Assembly: GCA_030603485.1 (NCBI GenBank)
Contig: JAUVXS010000100.1
Span: forward strand, 1-6,329
Direction of reading: 5' to 3'
Origin: Dehalococcoidia bacterium
GTDB lineage: Bacteria > Chloroflexota > Dehalococcoidia > GIF9 > AB-539-J10
Length of the DNA: 6,329 bases
The notes beneath the pieces were generated by a model. It did not search any database. It was not told the origin of the DNA and saw nothing but the letters and a program-made list of their open reading frames with translations. The position numbers and the translations under genes were made by a program. Shown here in pieces: positions 1 to 6,328 of this stretch; positions within the stretch are counted from its first letter, which is position 1, and each line of letters begins with the position of its first letter.

Positions 1-83
1 AGAGTTGCTTTAGTTGTTTGAAAGGAGTCAGACTGACAAAATCGCTGAACATTAGACCCTGACATTTTCCCTTGACAACAACA

Positions 84-107
84 CCCCTCTCCTTCAAAGG
101 AGAGGGG
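84..107 (-). terminator. Perfect hairpin downstream of the proline operon: candidate terminator or dispersed repeat
   Basis: An 11-bp perfect inverted repeat (CCCCTCTCCTT at 84-94, AAGGAGAGGGG at 97-107) with a 2-nt gap lies about 40 bp past the stop codon of the last operon gene. On the minus strand the stem is followed by TGTTGTTGTC, which is only partly T-rich, so intrinsic termination is plausible but not textbook. A second G-rich arm (GAGGGGGTG, 113-121) could pair with the same C-rich arm as an alternative. Similar GC-rich CCCCTCTCC-type hairpins occur as dispersed intergenic repeats in some bacterial genomes, so this may be a repeat copy rather than a dedicated terminator. The rest of 1-146 holds nothing coding that I can support. 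Confidence 0.5.
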
Positions 108-146
108 GAACGAGGGGGTGAGGTAGATAAGTAATTTTTCAAAATG

Positions 147-1757
147 TTAGCTTTTTGGCTTGTCTTCCTCTAGTGGGGCAAATCCGCGGCGCATAATATT
201 CTCGGTGACTATTTTTTCGTTGATGAAAGCTTTCAGGTAATCCGGGCCTCCGGCTTTAGGGCCAGTTCCTGACCCTCTATGACCGCCAAAATGTTGACGG
301 CCAACCATAGAGCCAGTGATACCACGGTTAATATAAAGATTGCCAACATCAAATTCTTCCCCCGCCTTTCTGATATGTTCTAGGCTCCGAGAAAACGCTC
401 CGCCAGTAAGCGCGTAGCCGGTGGAATTGGCCACTTCAATAGCTTCGGCAAAGTTCTTGACCTTAATAACGGTCAAAACCGGCCCAAAGATTTCCTCTTG
501 GGCAATCCTTGCCTGAGGGGAAACATCGGTAAATAGTACCGGGCCAATATAATACCCTCTTTCTTTAAGCTCTTCAGGAACATCCCTTTCCAGAAGTAGT
601 TTACCTTCCCCCTTGCCAATTTCAACATAACTTTGCACCTTTTTCAGAGCTTCCTGGCTAATCAGGGGTCCCATAAAGCTTCCTGGGTCTTGGGGGTCTC
701 CAATTTGAAGGCTTTTGGCAGCTTCGATAAGACGCTCAATAAAATAATCGTGAACATCTTCAAGAATAATCACTCGGGAGCAAGCGGAACATTTCTGTCC
801 TTGGTATCCCAGCCAAGAAGCAACGGTTCCTTTTATGGCTTCATCAAGGTCGGCATCACTATCCACAATGAGCGCGTTTTTACCCCCGGTTTCTAAGACC
901 CTTCTCTTGATGCCGTGCCGGTGAGGATACTCACCAGCTAGTTTATCAATCCGAAGACCAGCATCCTTGGAACCGGTAAGAACAATGACACTAATGTCAG
1001 CATGTTTGACTAAATACTCTCCTACTTCTTCACCGGCTCCGGGGAGATAGTTTAGCACTCCATCGGGAAGGCCAGCTTCTTGGAAGATTTCCACGATTTT
1101 ATAGCCAATAACTGGTGTTAAGCTGGCTGGCTTGAAAATCACGGCATTGCCGGCGACAATACTAGCGGCATTCATTCCAGTATTAATGGCGCAAGGAAAG
1201 TTCCAGATTCCCAAAACCAAACCAATTCCGCGCGGTATGTAATAGGATATGTTTGTCTCTGCTGGAATTTGGGCTTCGGTCAAATGTGGCTCTCCGAGGA
1301 GAAGCATTTGTCTTCCGTAATATTCAAGGAAGTCAATTGCCTCAGCTACATCTACGTCGGCTTCTCTCCAGTTTTTCCCGGCTTCAAATACTAACCACGC
1401 CAGCAATTCAAAACGCTGGGTGCGCATAAGTTCAGCCGCCTTGAAAAGATACTCAGCCCTTTGCCGGTAAGGGACTTTCTGCCAAGACTCCCAGGCTTTT
1501 TTAGCTGCTTCAATAGCTTGGTCAGCCAATTCTTGACTGCCTTTGGCTACCACTCCAACAACTTCATTAAGATTGGCCGGATTAATGGAAACTATTGTCT
1601 CTTTAGTCCAGAGTGGTTTCCCGTTGACAAGCAACGGGTAACTTTTGCCTAATTCTTGTCTCACTTTCTCTAAAGCGCTTTGCATTTTATGGCGGGTTTC
1701 TTCTCTTGACCAAGCAGTTGGGGATTCATTCTTAAAGGGAGAAATCTCAGTTGTCAT
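147..1757 (-). CDS. pruA: L-glutamate gamma-semialdehyde dehydrogenase (1-pyrroline-5-carboxylate dehydrogenase)
   Basis: This 536-residue aldehyde dehydrogenase is of the P5C dehydrogenase group-2 (RocA/PruA) type. It oxidises glutamate gamma-semialdehyde, in equilibrium with P5C, to glutamate using NAD(P)+ in the cytoplasm; this is the second step of proline catabolism. Visible ALDH landmarks are the WNFP loop with Asn186, Lys209 in FKPAS, the cofactor-loop motif TGSKDAG (261-267), the general base Glu289 in LETGGK, the catalytic nucleophile Cys323 in GQKCSA, and EEIFGPV (421-427). The long N-terminal segment (PFKNE...SREE...ALEKVRQELG) matches the linker that begins the dehydrogenase half of PutA proteins. 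Length is normal for a stand-alone enzyme, and no active-site residue seems lost. The ATG is preceded by AGGAGG, which supports this start. It follows the proline dehydrogenase gene by 12 bp and is almost certainly co-transcribed with it. The symbol rocA is also used for this family. Confidence 0.95.
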   Translation of the reverse strand: MTTEISPFKNESPTAWSREETRHKMQSALEKVRQELGKSYPLLVNGKPLWTKETIVSINPANLNEVVGVVAKGSQELADQAIEAAKKAWESWQKVPYRQRAEYLFKAAELMRTQRFELLAWLVFEAGKNWREADVDVAEAIDFLEYYGRQMLLLGEPHLTEAQIPAETNISYYIPRGIGLVLGIWNFPCAINTGMNAASIVAGNAVIFKPASLTPVIGYKIVEIFQEAGLPDGVLNYLPGAGEEVGEYLVKHADISVIVLTGSKDAGLRIDKLAGEYPHRHGIKRRVLETGGKNALIVDSDADLDEAIKGTVASWLGYQGQKCSACSRVIILEDVHDYFIERLIEAAKSLQIGDPQDPGSFMGPLISQEALKKVQSYVEIGKGEGKLLLERDVPEELKERGYYIGPVLFTDVSPQARIAQEEIFGPVLTVIKVKNFAEAIEVANSTGYALTGGAFSRSLEHIRKAGEEFDVGNLYINRGITGSMVGRQHFGGHRGSGTGPKAGGPDYLKAFINEKIVTENIMRRGFAPLEEDKPKS

Positions 1758-1765
1758 TGTTTAAT

Positions 1766-1771
1766 CCTCCT
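1766..1771 (-). promoter_or_regulatory. Shine-Dalgarno site of the P5C dehydrogenase gene, overlapping the upstream stop codon
   Basis: On the minus strand the sequence reads TAGGAGGATTAAACAATG. The consensus AGGAGG begins inside the TAG stop codon of the proline dehydrogenase gene (1770-1772) and lies 8 nt before the ATG. Such packing suggests translational coupling of the two enzymes and fixes the start of the downstream gene. Confidence 0.8.
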
Positions 1772-3080
1772 ATGCAAGCATAGTGTCTTGCGGACTTTTG
1801 AGTAATTTTTCTACGGGAACACCTGTTCCCATGCTTTGGAGGAGGAATCCAGTTTGTGAAGTATTTTCAATAATTCTTCGAACCAGATAACCCATGCCGG
1901 GCAAAAGCTCTCCGGAGGCCATGTAGACTCTCACAGGATAGCCCATCCTAAGAATTGCCTTCTTTAGCAGGTCACCCATTCCCAGCAAAACCTGAAATTC
2001 GAGCCTGTCTCGGGGAACACCCAGAATGGAGGCCTTAGCCATAGCTCGAGCAATAGAACGAATATTATGGGAAGCCACAGCTAGCCGAATAACATCACAA
2101 TTTTTCAGCAGGAGGTCGGTACATCTCTCAAAGCTCGCATCTGTTTGCCATTTTTCACCATATACTGGACTGGGAACACCTTTTTGGGCGGCAGCAATTG
2201 TCTCCCAGTCCCAATAAGCACCTTTTACCAGGCGTACCAGAATTGGCGTAGTTCGGCCTTTTGCCCAATCAATAAGGTCTCTTATTTTCTCTTCTGAATC
2301 CAGAAAATAAGTATGCATGGCAATGCCAGCATTTTCAAAATTCTTAAATTCCTCCTCATCCAATATTTCCATGAAGATGTTAATGGTCAGGTCCCGATAC
2401 TGGGACTGTTCTGCATCCAAGGTCACCGGCGCTGCCAAGTTTTTTGCCACGTGAAGAATCTTTCTAAGCCTGTTTTTTACTGCCTCTACACTACCTGCAA
2501 AATCAATGGGGTCGAACTGAGAATAGAGAGCTGATAGTTTAAGGGAAAGGTCAATACGAGGGCAGTCTAGCGAGGAAAGCTGCTCCATAAAGGAAATATA
2601 TTTTCCCATATATTCATCAGCTTCATACTCACTAAGCACGGCCTCACCCAGAATATCAAGCGTATAACTGACGCCCTCTTTTTGCAATTTTCTAATCGCT
2701 ATCAAAACCTCTTCCGGTGTAGACTTGGTGATAAACTGTTGGCTAATGGTTTTTATGCTCTGCTCGGCTACAGAGGCCACTAGATTCGCTCCCATAGGAA
2801 ATCGACTTAAGGCATCGGCTATTCGAAATATAGGGGGTGTATGTGGTAAACCTTGAATGAGATATTCCCGCAGGTGCTGCGTTTTCCCTTCCGTCGTCTT
2901 TAAGGCAGGAAAAACATCAACGAATCTTAACATCTGGGTTCTCAGATTATCATCTCTGGCAAACCACATAATGGCTTTTTCTTTCCACCAAAAAGACTTA
3001 ATAATTGGCCGGGCTTCTTTCTGGGCTAAAGTGAATAATTCTCTACCTAAAGATTGGGTTAAGTCTTCTACACTGGTCAT
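1770..3080 (-). CDS. Proline dehydrogenase (PutA-type, stand-alone)
   Basis: This is an FAD-dependent proline dehydrogenase of 436 residues, which oxidises L-proline to P5C and passes electrons to the quinone pool, usually at the inner face of the membrane. The beta/alpha-barrel signatures appear in order: SLKLSALY (179-186), DAEQ (222-225), VRLVKGAYWD (282-291), ASHN (336-339), EFQVLLGM (361-368) and the substrate carboxylate-binding YLVRRIIEN (398-406, Arg401/Arg402). The N-terminal ~110 residues, including RDDNLRTQMLRFVDVFPAL, resemble the helical arm before the barrel in bifunctional PutA proteins. Stand-alone Bacillus/Thermus-type enzymes are shorter, near 300 residues. No DNA-binding N-terminal domain or fused aldehyde dehydrogenase is present; the latter is the next gene. 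The ATG has an AGGGGG-like ribosome site 5 nt upstream. It sits 32 bp after the Lrp-type regulator gene and appears intact. Confidence 0.93.
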   Translation of the reverse strand: MTSVEDLTQSLGRELFTLAQKEARPIIKSFWWKEKAIMWFARDDNLRTQMLRFVDVFPALKTTEGKTQHLREYLIQGLPHTPPIFRIADALSRFPMGANLVASVAEQSIKTISQQFITKSTPEEVLIAIRKLQKEGVSYTLDILGEAVLSEYEADEYMGKYISFMEQLSSLDCPRIDLSLKLSALYSQFDPIDFAGSVEAVKNRLRKILHVAKNLAAPVTLDAEQSQYRDLTINIFMEILDEEEFKNFENAGIAMHTYFLDSEEKIRDLIDWAKGRTTPILVRLVKGAYWDWETIAAAQKGVPSPVYGEKWQTDASFERCTDLLLKNCDVIRLAVASHNIRSIARAMAKASILGVPRDRLEFQVLLGMGDLLKKAILRMGYPVRVYMASGELLPGMGYLVRRIIENTSQTGFLLQSMGTGVPVEKLLKSPQDTMLA

Positions 3081-3112
3081 TTCTTCCCCCTAAGGCTTAT
3101 ACATTTAGTGAA

Positions 3113-4063
3113 TTAGGACCAATCAATACTGTGATACTTGAGCAGCTTGGTATATAAGAAAGGTTCTACAGAAGCAATTCCTTTTATCGCCGGGAGCTCC
3201 ACTTTGACAAAGTGATTGAGCAAATCCATATTGTGAAAGCGGGCACAAATTATCACATTGAACCTCCCGAGGGACACTGAAGCGAAGTACACCGCCGGGT
3301 TTTTGATTATCTCGTCTATCACTTGGTGAGCATATTGGTGATTTATATTAATTCCTATCATTGCCCAGGCCTCGTATTGTAATACTTCCGGATTGGGTAC
3401 AACTTCTATGTCAAACAGTCCCCTATTCAACATATTCTTCAAACGCTTGCGTATCGTACTCTCTCCTATGCCTAGCCTTGCTTTTAAGGCTGCCGGACGA
3501 GTGAGCCCATCTTGCCTTAAGATGCTAATTATCCTTCGGTCTGTCTCATCGATTTGGTAAACATTGTGGTTAGCAGCCTCAAGGTAAGGCTCCCATCCAG
3601 TATTACTCTTTCTAAAAACAGGTGCTGGCCAGGAAAAATTGTAGTATTTCCTGGGACACATCAATAGTATCGTCTCTGTCCTCAGGATGCCCTTAATCCT
3701 CATTAACTCTGAGCTAACAAAGAATGTCAGCTTATCAGAGGTGTCAAAGAGTACATCGGCCATAATATCGAATTCACTGAGGGAAAAAGCAACCATGTAT
3801 GTCGAGGGATGTTCAACAAGCTTACGGGTCACATCATATAAAGACCCAGGCTCCACTTTAATTCCAATAATAGCCCATGCTCTATATCCAAATGATATGG
3901 GATTGGGCAGTGCAATTACTTTAATAACCCTTTTATGTCTCATGCTGCTTATTCGCCGGTGTATAGTACTTTTCCCTACACCAAGTTTGGGAGCCAGAGT
4001 AGCAGCTTTTTGAAAGCCGTAGCGTTCTAATTCATCCAACAGCTTTTGGTCTAGTTCATCCAT
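3113..4063 (-). CDS. Lrp/AsnC-family regulator with two tandem HTH-RAM modules
   Basis: A 316-residue cytoplasmic DNA-binding protein, about twice the usual Lrp/AsnC length (~150). It holds two copies of the module. The first winged HTH is at about 3-50 (LDQKLLDEL, GVGKSTIHRRISSM), with a ligand/oligomerisation RAM-like domain to ~135. The second HTH is at about 171-220 (IDETDRRIISIL, GIGESTIRKRLKNM), with a RAM-like domain to ~305. Matching motifs are offset by 170 residues, for example PNPISFGYRAWAIIGI and PNPEVLQYEAWAMIGI, which points to an internal duplication. It is the first gene of a run into proline dehydrogenase and P5C dehydrogenase, so proline-responsive control of this operon and autoregulation are inferred; the ligand is not visible. 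I chose ATG 4063, which starts the typical MDELDQKLL. An in-frame TTG at 4078 (adding 5 residues) directly follows a possible leader ORF stop and is an alternative. Confidence 0.88.
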   Translation of the reverse strand: MDELDQKLLDELERYGFQKAATLAPKLGVGKSTIHRRISSMRHKRVIKVIALPNPISFGYRAWAIIGIKVEPGSLYDVTRKLVEHPSTYMVAFSLSEFDIMADVLFDTSDKLTFFVSSELMRIKGILRTETILLMCPRKYYNFSWPAPVFRKSNTGWEPYLEAANHNVYQIDETDRRIISILRQDGLTRPAALKARLGIGESTIRKRLKNMLNRGLFDIEVVPNPEVLQYEAWAMIGININHQYAHQVIDEIIKNPAVYFASVSLGRFNVIICARFHNMDLLNHFVKVELPAIKGIASVEPFLYTKLLKYHSIDWS

Positions 4064-4078
4064 TATTCTTCTATCCAA

Positions 4079-4144
4079 TCACAAGTGAGTGCTTTCGCCA
4101 GCAGCATAGGCGGCATAACCTATCTCTATGCCACTGCTGCTCAC
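4079..4144 (-). CDS. Possible 21-codon leader peptide upstream of the Lrp-type gene
   Basis: Between the operon promoter and the regulator, the minus strand has a strong ribosome site (AAGGAG, 4152-4157). Seven nt later is a GTG codon opening a 21-codon frame that begins MSSSGIEIGY and is rich in Ala, Ser and Gly. Its TGA stop (4079-4081) directly abuts the in-frame TTG (4076-4078) of the regulator frame. An overlapping ATG at 4144-4146, 5 nt from the same ribosome site, is followed at once by TGA, giving a start-stop unit. The best Shine-Dalgarno sequence in the leader therefore serves either this peptide or the start-stop, not the regulator itself. No proline codons occur in it, so classical proline attenuation is not supported. 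It could be chance; no homologue is recognised. Confidence 0.33.
   Translation of the reverse strand: MSSSGIEIGYAAYAAGESTHL
4099..4136 (-). other. Leader hairpin in the 5' UTR of the operon
   Basis: In the transcript, CAGUGGCAUAG (4136-4126) can pair along all 11 positions, including two G-U pairs, with CUAUGCUGCUG (4109-4099) around a 16-nt loop. An alternative shorter stem GGCATA/TATGCC (4131-4126 with 4117-4112) uses part of the same left arm, so the two are mutually exclusive. There is no U-tract, so this is not an intrinsic terminator. It overlaps the possible leader ORF and could influence translation of the regulator. A function is inferred only from position. Confidence 0.4.
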
Positions 4145-4166
4145 ATAACAACTCCTTCACTACACT

Positions 4167-4195
4167 ATGATAAACCAAATACCAATTTTTGTCAA
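4167..4195 (-). promoter_or_regulatory. Sigma-70-type promoter of the lrp-proline dehydrogenase-P5C dehydrogenase operon
   Basis: On the minus strand there is a perfect -35 TTGACA (4190-4195), a 17-bp spacer, and TATCAT (4167-4172), five of six matches to the -10 consensus. Transcription would start near 4160, just before the AAGGAG at 4152-4157, giving a leader of about 95 nt before the regulator ATG. No other comparable promoter is visible in the short gaps between the three genes, which supports a single operon transcript. Confidence 0.8.
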
Positions 4196-4202
4196 TAGAT
4201 GG

Positions 4203-4214
4203 CCTAATATTAGG
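4203..4214. promoter_or_regulatory. Perfect 12-bp palindrome upstream of the operon promoter: candidate operator
   Basis: CCTAATATTAGG is a perfect dyad with an AT-rich centre, starting 7 bp upstream of the -35 box. Lrp/AsnC proteins typically bind AT-rich dyads near their own promoters, so autoregulation by the adjacent regulator is a reasonable inference. Slightly further upstream is a looser dyad, TGTTG (4223-4227) and CAACA (4242-4246). Binding by any protein is not shown by the sequence. Confidence 0.45.
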
Positions 4215-4328
4215 ATATTTTATGTTGTAATAGTCTTGTAGCAACAAAAGGAACCGATATTATCCAACATTTGGGATACATTGATTATTATCGTTAGTTT
4301 CCTAGGCTGGCTCTATGAGGACATCAGC

Positions 4329-4357
4329 TTGACACCGTGCGTCACTGCTGATAGACT
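4329..4357 (+). promoter_or_regulatory. Promoter of the tRNA-Asp gene
   Basis: TTGACA (4329-4334), a 17-bp spacer and TAGACT (4352-4357) form a sigma-70-type promoter facing the tRNA. The -10 matches four of six consensus positions, including the key first two and last bases. Start near 4364 would leave a 5' leader of about 47 nt for RNase P removal. The remaining sequence from 4215 to 4328, between the two divergent promoters, shows no gene. Confidence 0.6.
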
Positions 4358-4410
4358 TGGCATAAGTAAAAGATTTATTTACCAATCCCCCAAACACCTT
4401 GAACTAGAAT

Positions 4411-4484
4411 GGCCCCGTGGTGTAGTGGACAAACATGCCACCCTGTCACGGTGGAGATCGGGGGTTCGAATCCCCCCGGGGTCG
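4411..4484 (+). tRNA. trnD: tRNA-Asp (anticodon GUC)
   Basis: A complete 74-nt cloverleaf can be drawn. The acceptor stem pairs GGCCCCG (4411-4417) with CGGGGTC (4477-4483), with one G-U, and the discriminator is G at 4484. The anticodon stem is CCACC/GGTGG, with loop CTGTCAC and anticodon GTC at 4445-4447. The T arm is GGGGG-TTCGAAT-CCCCC. Discriminator G73, the GUC anticodon and C38 fit aspartate identity. The 3' CCA is not encoded (CTT follows), so it must be added after transcription. No terminator is evident downstream; instead the sequence runs straight into the antisense 3' end of a serine recombinase gene, as expected if an element integrated at the tRNA 3' end. Confidence 0.95.
4446..4484. 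other. Probable attachment site (tRNA-side att) of the integrated element
   Basis: The 3' half of tRNA-Asp, from the anticodon to the discriminator, is shared between the tRNA and the antisense 3' end of the adjacent serine recombinase gene. Integrase genes abutting a tRNA 3' end typically mark the boundary of an integrated element, and the crossover core often reconstitutes the tRNA. The second copy of the core (the opposite att) is not in this window, so the exact core limits cannot be set; the interval given is the shared coding overlap, not a mapped crossover. Confidence 0.45.
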
Positions 4485-5924
4485 CTTGTTAGATTTTTGG
4501 AGATGCTCTTCATAGGAGAGTTGAAAGAACGGCCTTAATTCATTCCTCGGTTTGATTGCCGCTACTTTATTGTCCTCTATCCAGATTTCCTCGAACAGTA
4601 CATTTGTCATCTTGTTTCGTTGTTCTTGGCTTCCTTCTTTCCAGGCATTTGCTACGTTCGCTAGGAAGTACGCTAGTTTCTCCAAAGTCTTCTCTTTATC
4701 ATCGGGTATTGTCAGTGTCCTGAGTTCTTTTTGAATCTCATTGTAGTCGGCAAGATATTCATCCTTCGATATGTGCTCCCACTTATATAGCTCCTTTATC
4801 TTCTGAAGGCGACGCTCTAGGGTACTTCGCCTATTAATAGTATCGTCATAGGATGCCTGTAACTTGCGGTGGGCTTCAACAATTTTCTCTTTGTAATCCT
4901 CAGGGATGATAAAATTCTCCAAGTACCACTGAATCTGCGCTTCATAGACCTCGAGAAAGGTACTTTTGCTTTCACAATCAAAACCTCGGGCCTTGCTACC
5001 GCAGTATACCCTGGCCTTCCCAGTGCTGTTTTGATGAATATGCACTTTGGAACGGCAGTATTTACACCACATAAACCCGGACAAGCTGTACGTTCGGGCT
5101 CTCGCTCTTACCCTATTACTCGCAATATGCCGTCTCTTTGATCTCTCTCCTTGTGCTTTATCAAATAGTTCCTAGCTTATGAACGCGCGGTGTTTACCTT
5201 TGAGCCATCCGCCGTTACCGTCTTGTAGCTCTCCAAGGTAGAAACGATTCTTCAGCATGCCCCGAACCGAGTCCTTTGCGAAAGGCCGATTACCTCTGTT
5301 CCCGGCAGTACGATACCCATCTGTATTAAGGGCTTGTGATACCTCTCTATCCGTCTTTCCCTGAGATGCTAGCTGAAATGCCATAACCAATCCAGGATGT
5401 GTGTTACCGTCAGGTATCGGCACCCCATCTTCGCCCTTCATAGTCCCAAAGAGCAGCGTGCCACAATAGAGCCCCTGCTTCCTTCGCTCATGCCAGCCCT
5501 TCTTGGTCTCCTCGCTCAGGTTATCAGAGTAGAGCTCGGCAAGCCCACCCTGCATCACCAGCATGAACTTGCCGGTTGGGGTTGAGTAGTCGATGTCGTT
5601 TTGAATGGACACGAACCCGACGCCAGTCTTACCCAGCTTTTCGAAGTACTCAAGCGTCACTTTAAGCCTGCGGGAGAAGCGGTCTATCTTATGAACCACT
5701 AACACATCATACTGACCATCGATCGCATCATCGATGGCCTGCCTGAACATCGGTCGCTTCCTGAGATCGTCGGTGTGCGCGGATTTTCCTTCTTAAACAC
5801 ACTCCCGGTTCGACACCCACTGCCTGGCCTCGCAAAACTGCCAGAATGCCCGCCTCTGAGCATCGATACTATAGCCCTCCACCTGTTCCTCGCTACTGAC
5901 TCTTGCGCATAGTGCTGCTCTCAT
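4446..5924 (-). pseudogene. Large serine recombinase (integrase) with two in-frame nonsense codons
   Basis: Read from ATG 5924 (GGTGG upstream) to TGA 4446-4448, one frame of 492 codons spells a large serine integrase with no frameshift. The resolvase catalytic domain (about 1-150) has RVSSEEQ with nucleophile Ser10 and Arg8, and HKIDRFSRR with Asp81, Arg82 and Arg85. The recombinase domain follows (about 170-270, with KGKHRAFIS then ELFDKAQ). The zinc ribbon is Cys287, Cys290, Cys308, Cys317. A charged coiled-coil-like stretch spans about 345-405. Two stops interrupt it: TAA at codon 44 (5793-5795), just before EGKSAHTDD, and TAG at codon 251 (5172-5174), between FIS and ELFD. Cys6 replaces the usual Tyr of the YxRVS motif. 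The last 12 codons (RPRGDSNPRSPP) and the stop lie in antisense tRNA-Asp. The largest intact pieces are 5172-5792 and 4446-5171, the first lacking the nucleophile; activity is unlikely. In its intact form it would catalyse directional integration and excision. Confidence 0.85.
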
Positions 5925-5943
5925 ACTTTCCACCGCAAATTTT

Positions 5944-6328
5944 CTATTTGCTCTTTGGTATCGAGATACTTAAATCCTTTTCTACCAACTTTCTTAACTT
6001 ATGGCCATCATAGTCATTGGCATGGCCAGGAATAACACTGGTCACCAGCTCGCTACTAGCATTAAGGCTTACCTGGTCTTTATATCCATAGTAGTACTGC
6101 TTTCCTTGGTGCCTTTTGCCATCCTTGTCTACCACTACCTTATCCCCTTTCGCTCCCCAGGTGGCACCTCTATCCCTGGGGGGCTTGCCCTATTTCCCCT
6201 TTGCCCCGGTAATAGCCAAGAACCTTTCTGGTAAACCTGCCCCAATCCACAACCTCATTTAGCTTCCTTAAGAAATGGCTTCTTGATACCTTCTGGTCGT
6301 AGAGGAAGTTACCAAAGAAAGTGTCTAC
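5944..6328 (-). pseudogene. IS5-like transposase remnant, internally deleted and cut by the window edge
   Basis: Two out-of-frame pieces of one transposase are visible. The first, from the window edge to TAG 6170-6172, reads VDTFFGNFLYDQKV...GEIGQAP, which resembles the N-terminal region of IS5-group transposases before the InsH-type N-terminal domain. The second, in another frame from about 6185 to TAG 5944-5946, carries TWGAKGDK, QYYYGYKDQVSLN and VIPGHANDYDGHKL, typical of the middle of the DDE (transposase_11-like) domain. The intervening part, which should carry the first catalytic Asp, is missing, and so is the C-terminal part with the catalytic Glu. The joint near 6175-6195 therefore looks like an internal deletion with a frame change. 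The product cannot be an active transposase. Its 3' end is 19 bp before the recombinase start, on the same strand. No terminal inverted repeats were identified. Confidence 0.75.

Noticed and set aside
633..896. Plus-strand open frame within the P5C dehydrogenase gene
   Set aside because: It is a shadow of a well-conserved minus-strand enzyme. Other plus-strand frames over 1461-3093, 3687-4013, 4552-5141, 5397-5585 and 6001-6234 were rejected for the same reason.
4261..4278. TATCC...GGATA inverted repeat between the divergent promoters
   Set aside because: The arms are only 5 bp and are not aligned with a promoter element, so it is indistinguishable from chance.
4281..4538. Plus-strand open frame running through the tRNA-Asp gene
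   Set aside because: Its middle (WPRGVVDKHATLSRW) is a conceptual translation of the tRNA, and there is no ribosome site or family resemblance.
5172..5174. TAG in the integrase read as pyrrolysine or a programmed readthrough codon
   Set aside because: A second interruption uses TAA, and no recoding signal is apparent, so nonsense mutation is simpler.
4446..5750. Two separate recombinase genes (5172-5750 and 4446-5084)
   Set aside because: Both pieces are in the same frame and join, with an upstream N-terminal piece, into one standard large serine recombinase.
5804..5820. GGTTCGAC-like T-arm sequence, possibly a tRNA fragment or second att core
   Set aside because: It lies in the integrase coding frame, does not match the tRNA-Asp 3' half beyond a few bases, and no cloverleaf forms around it.
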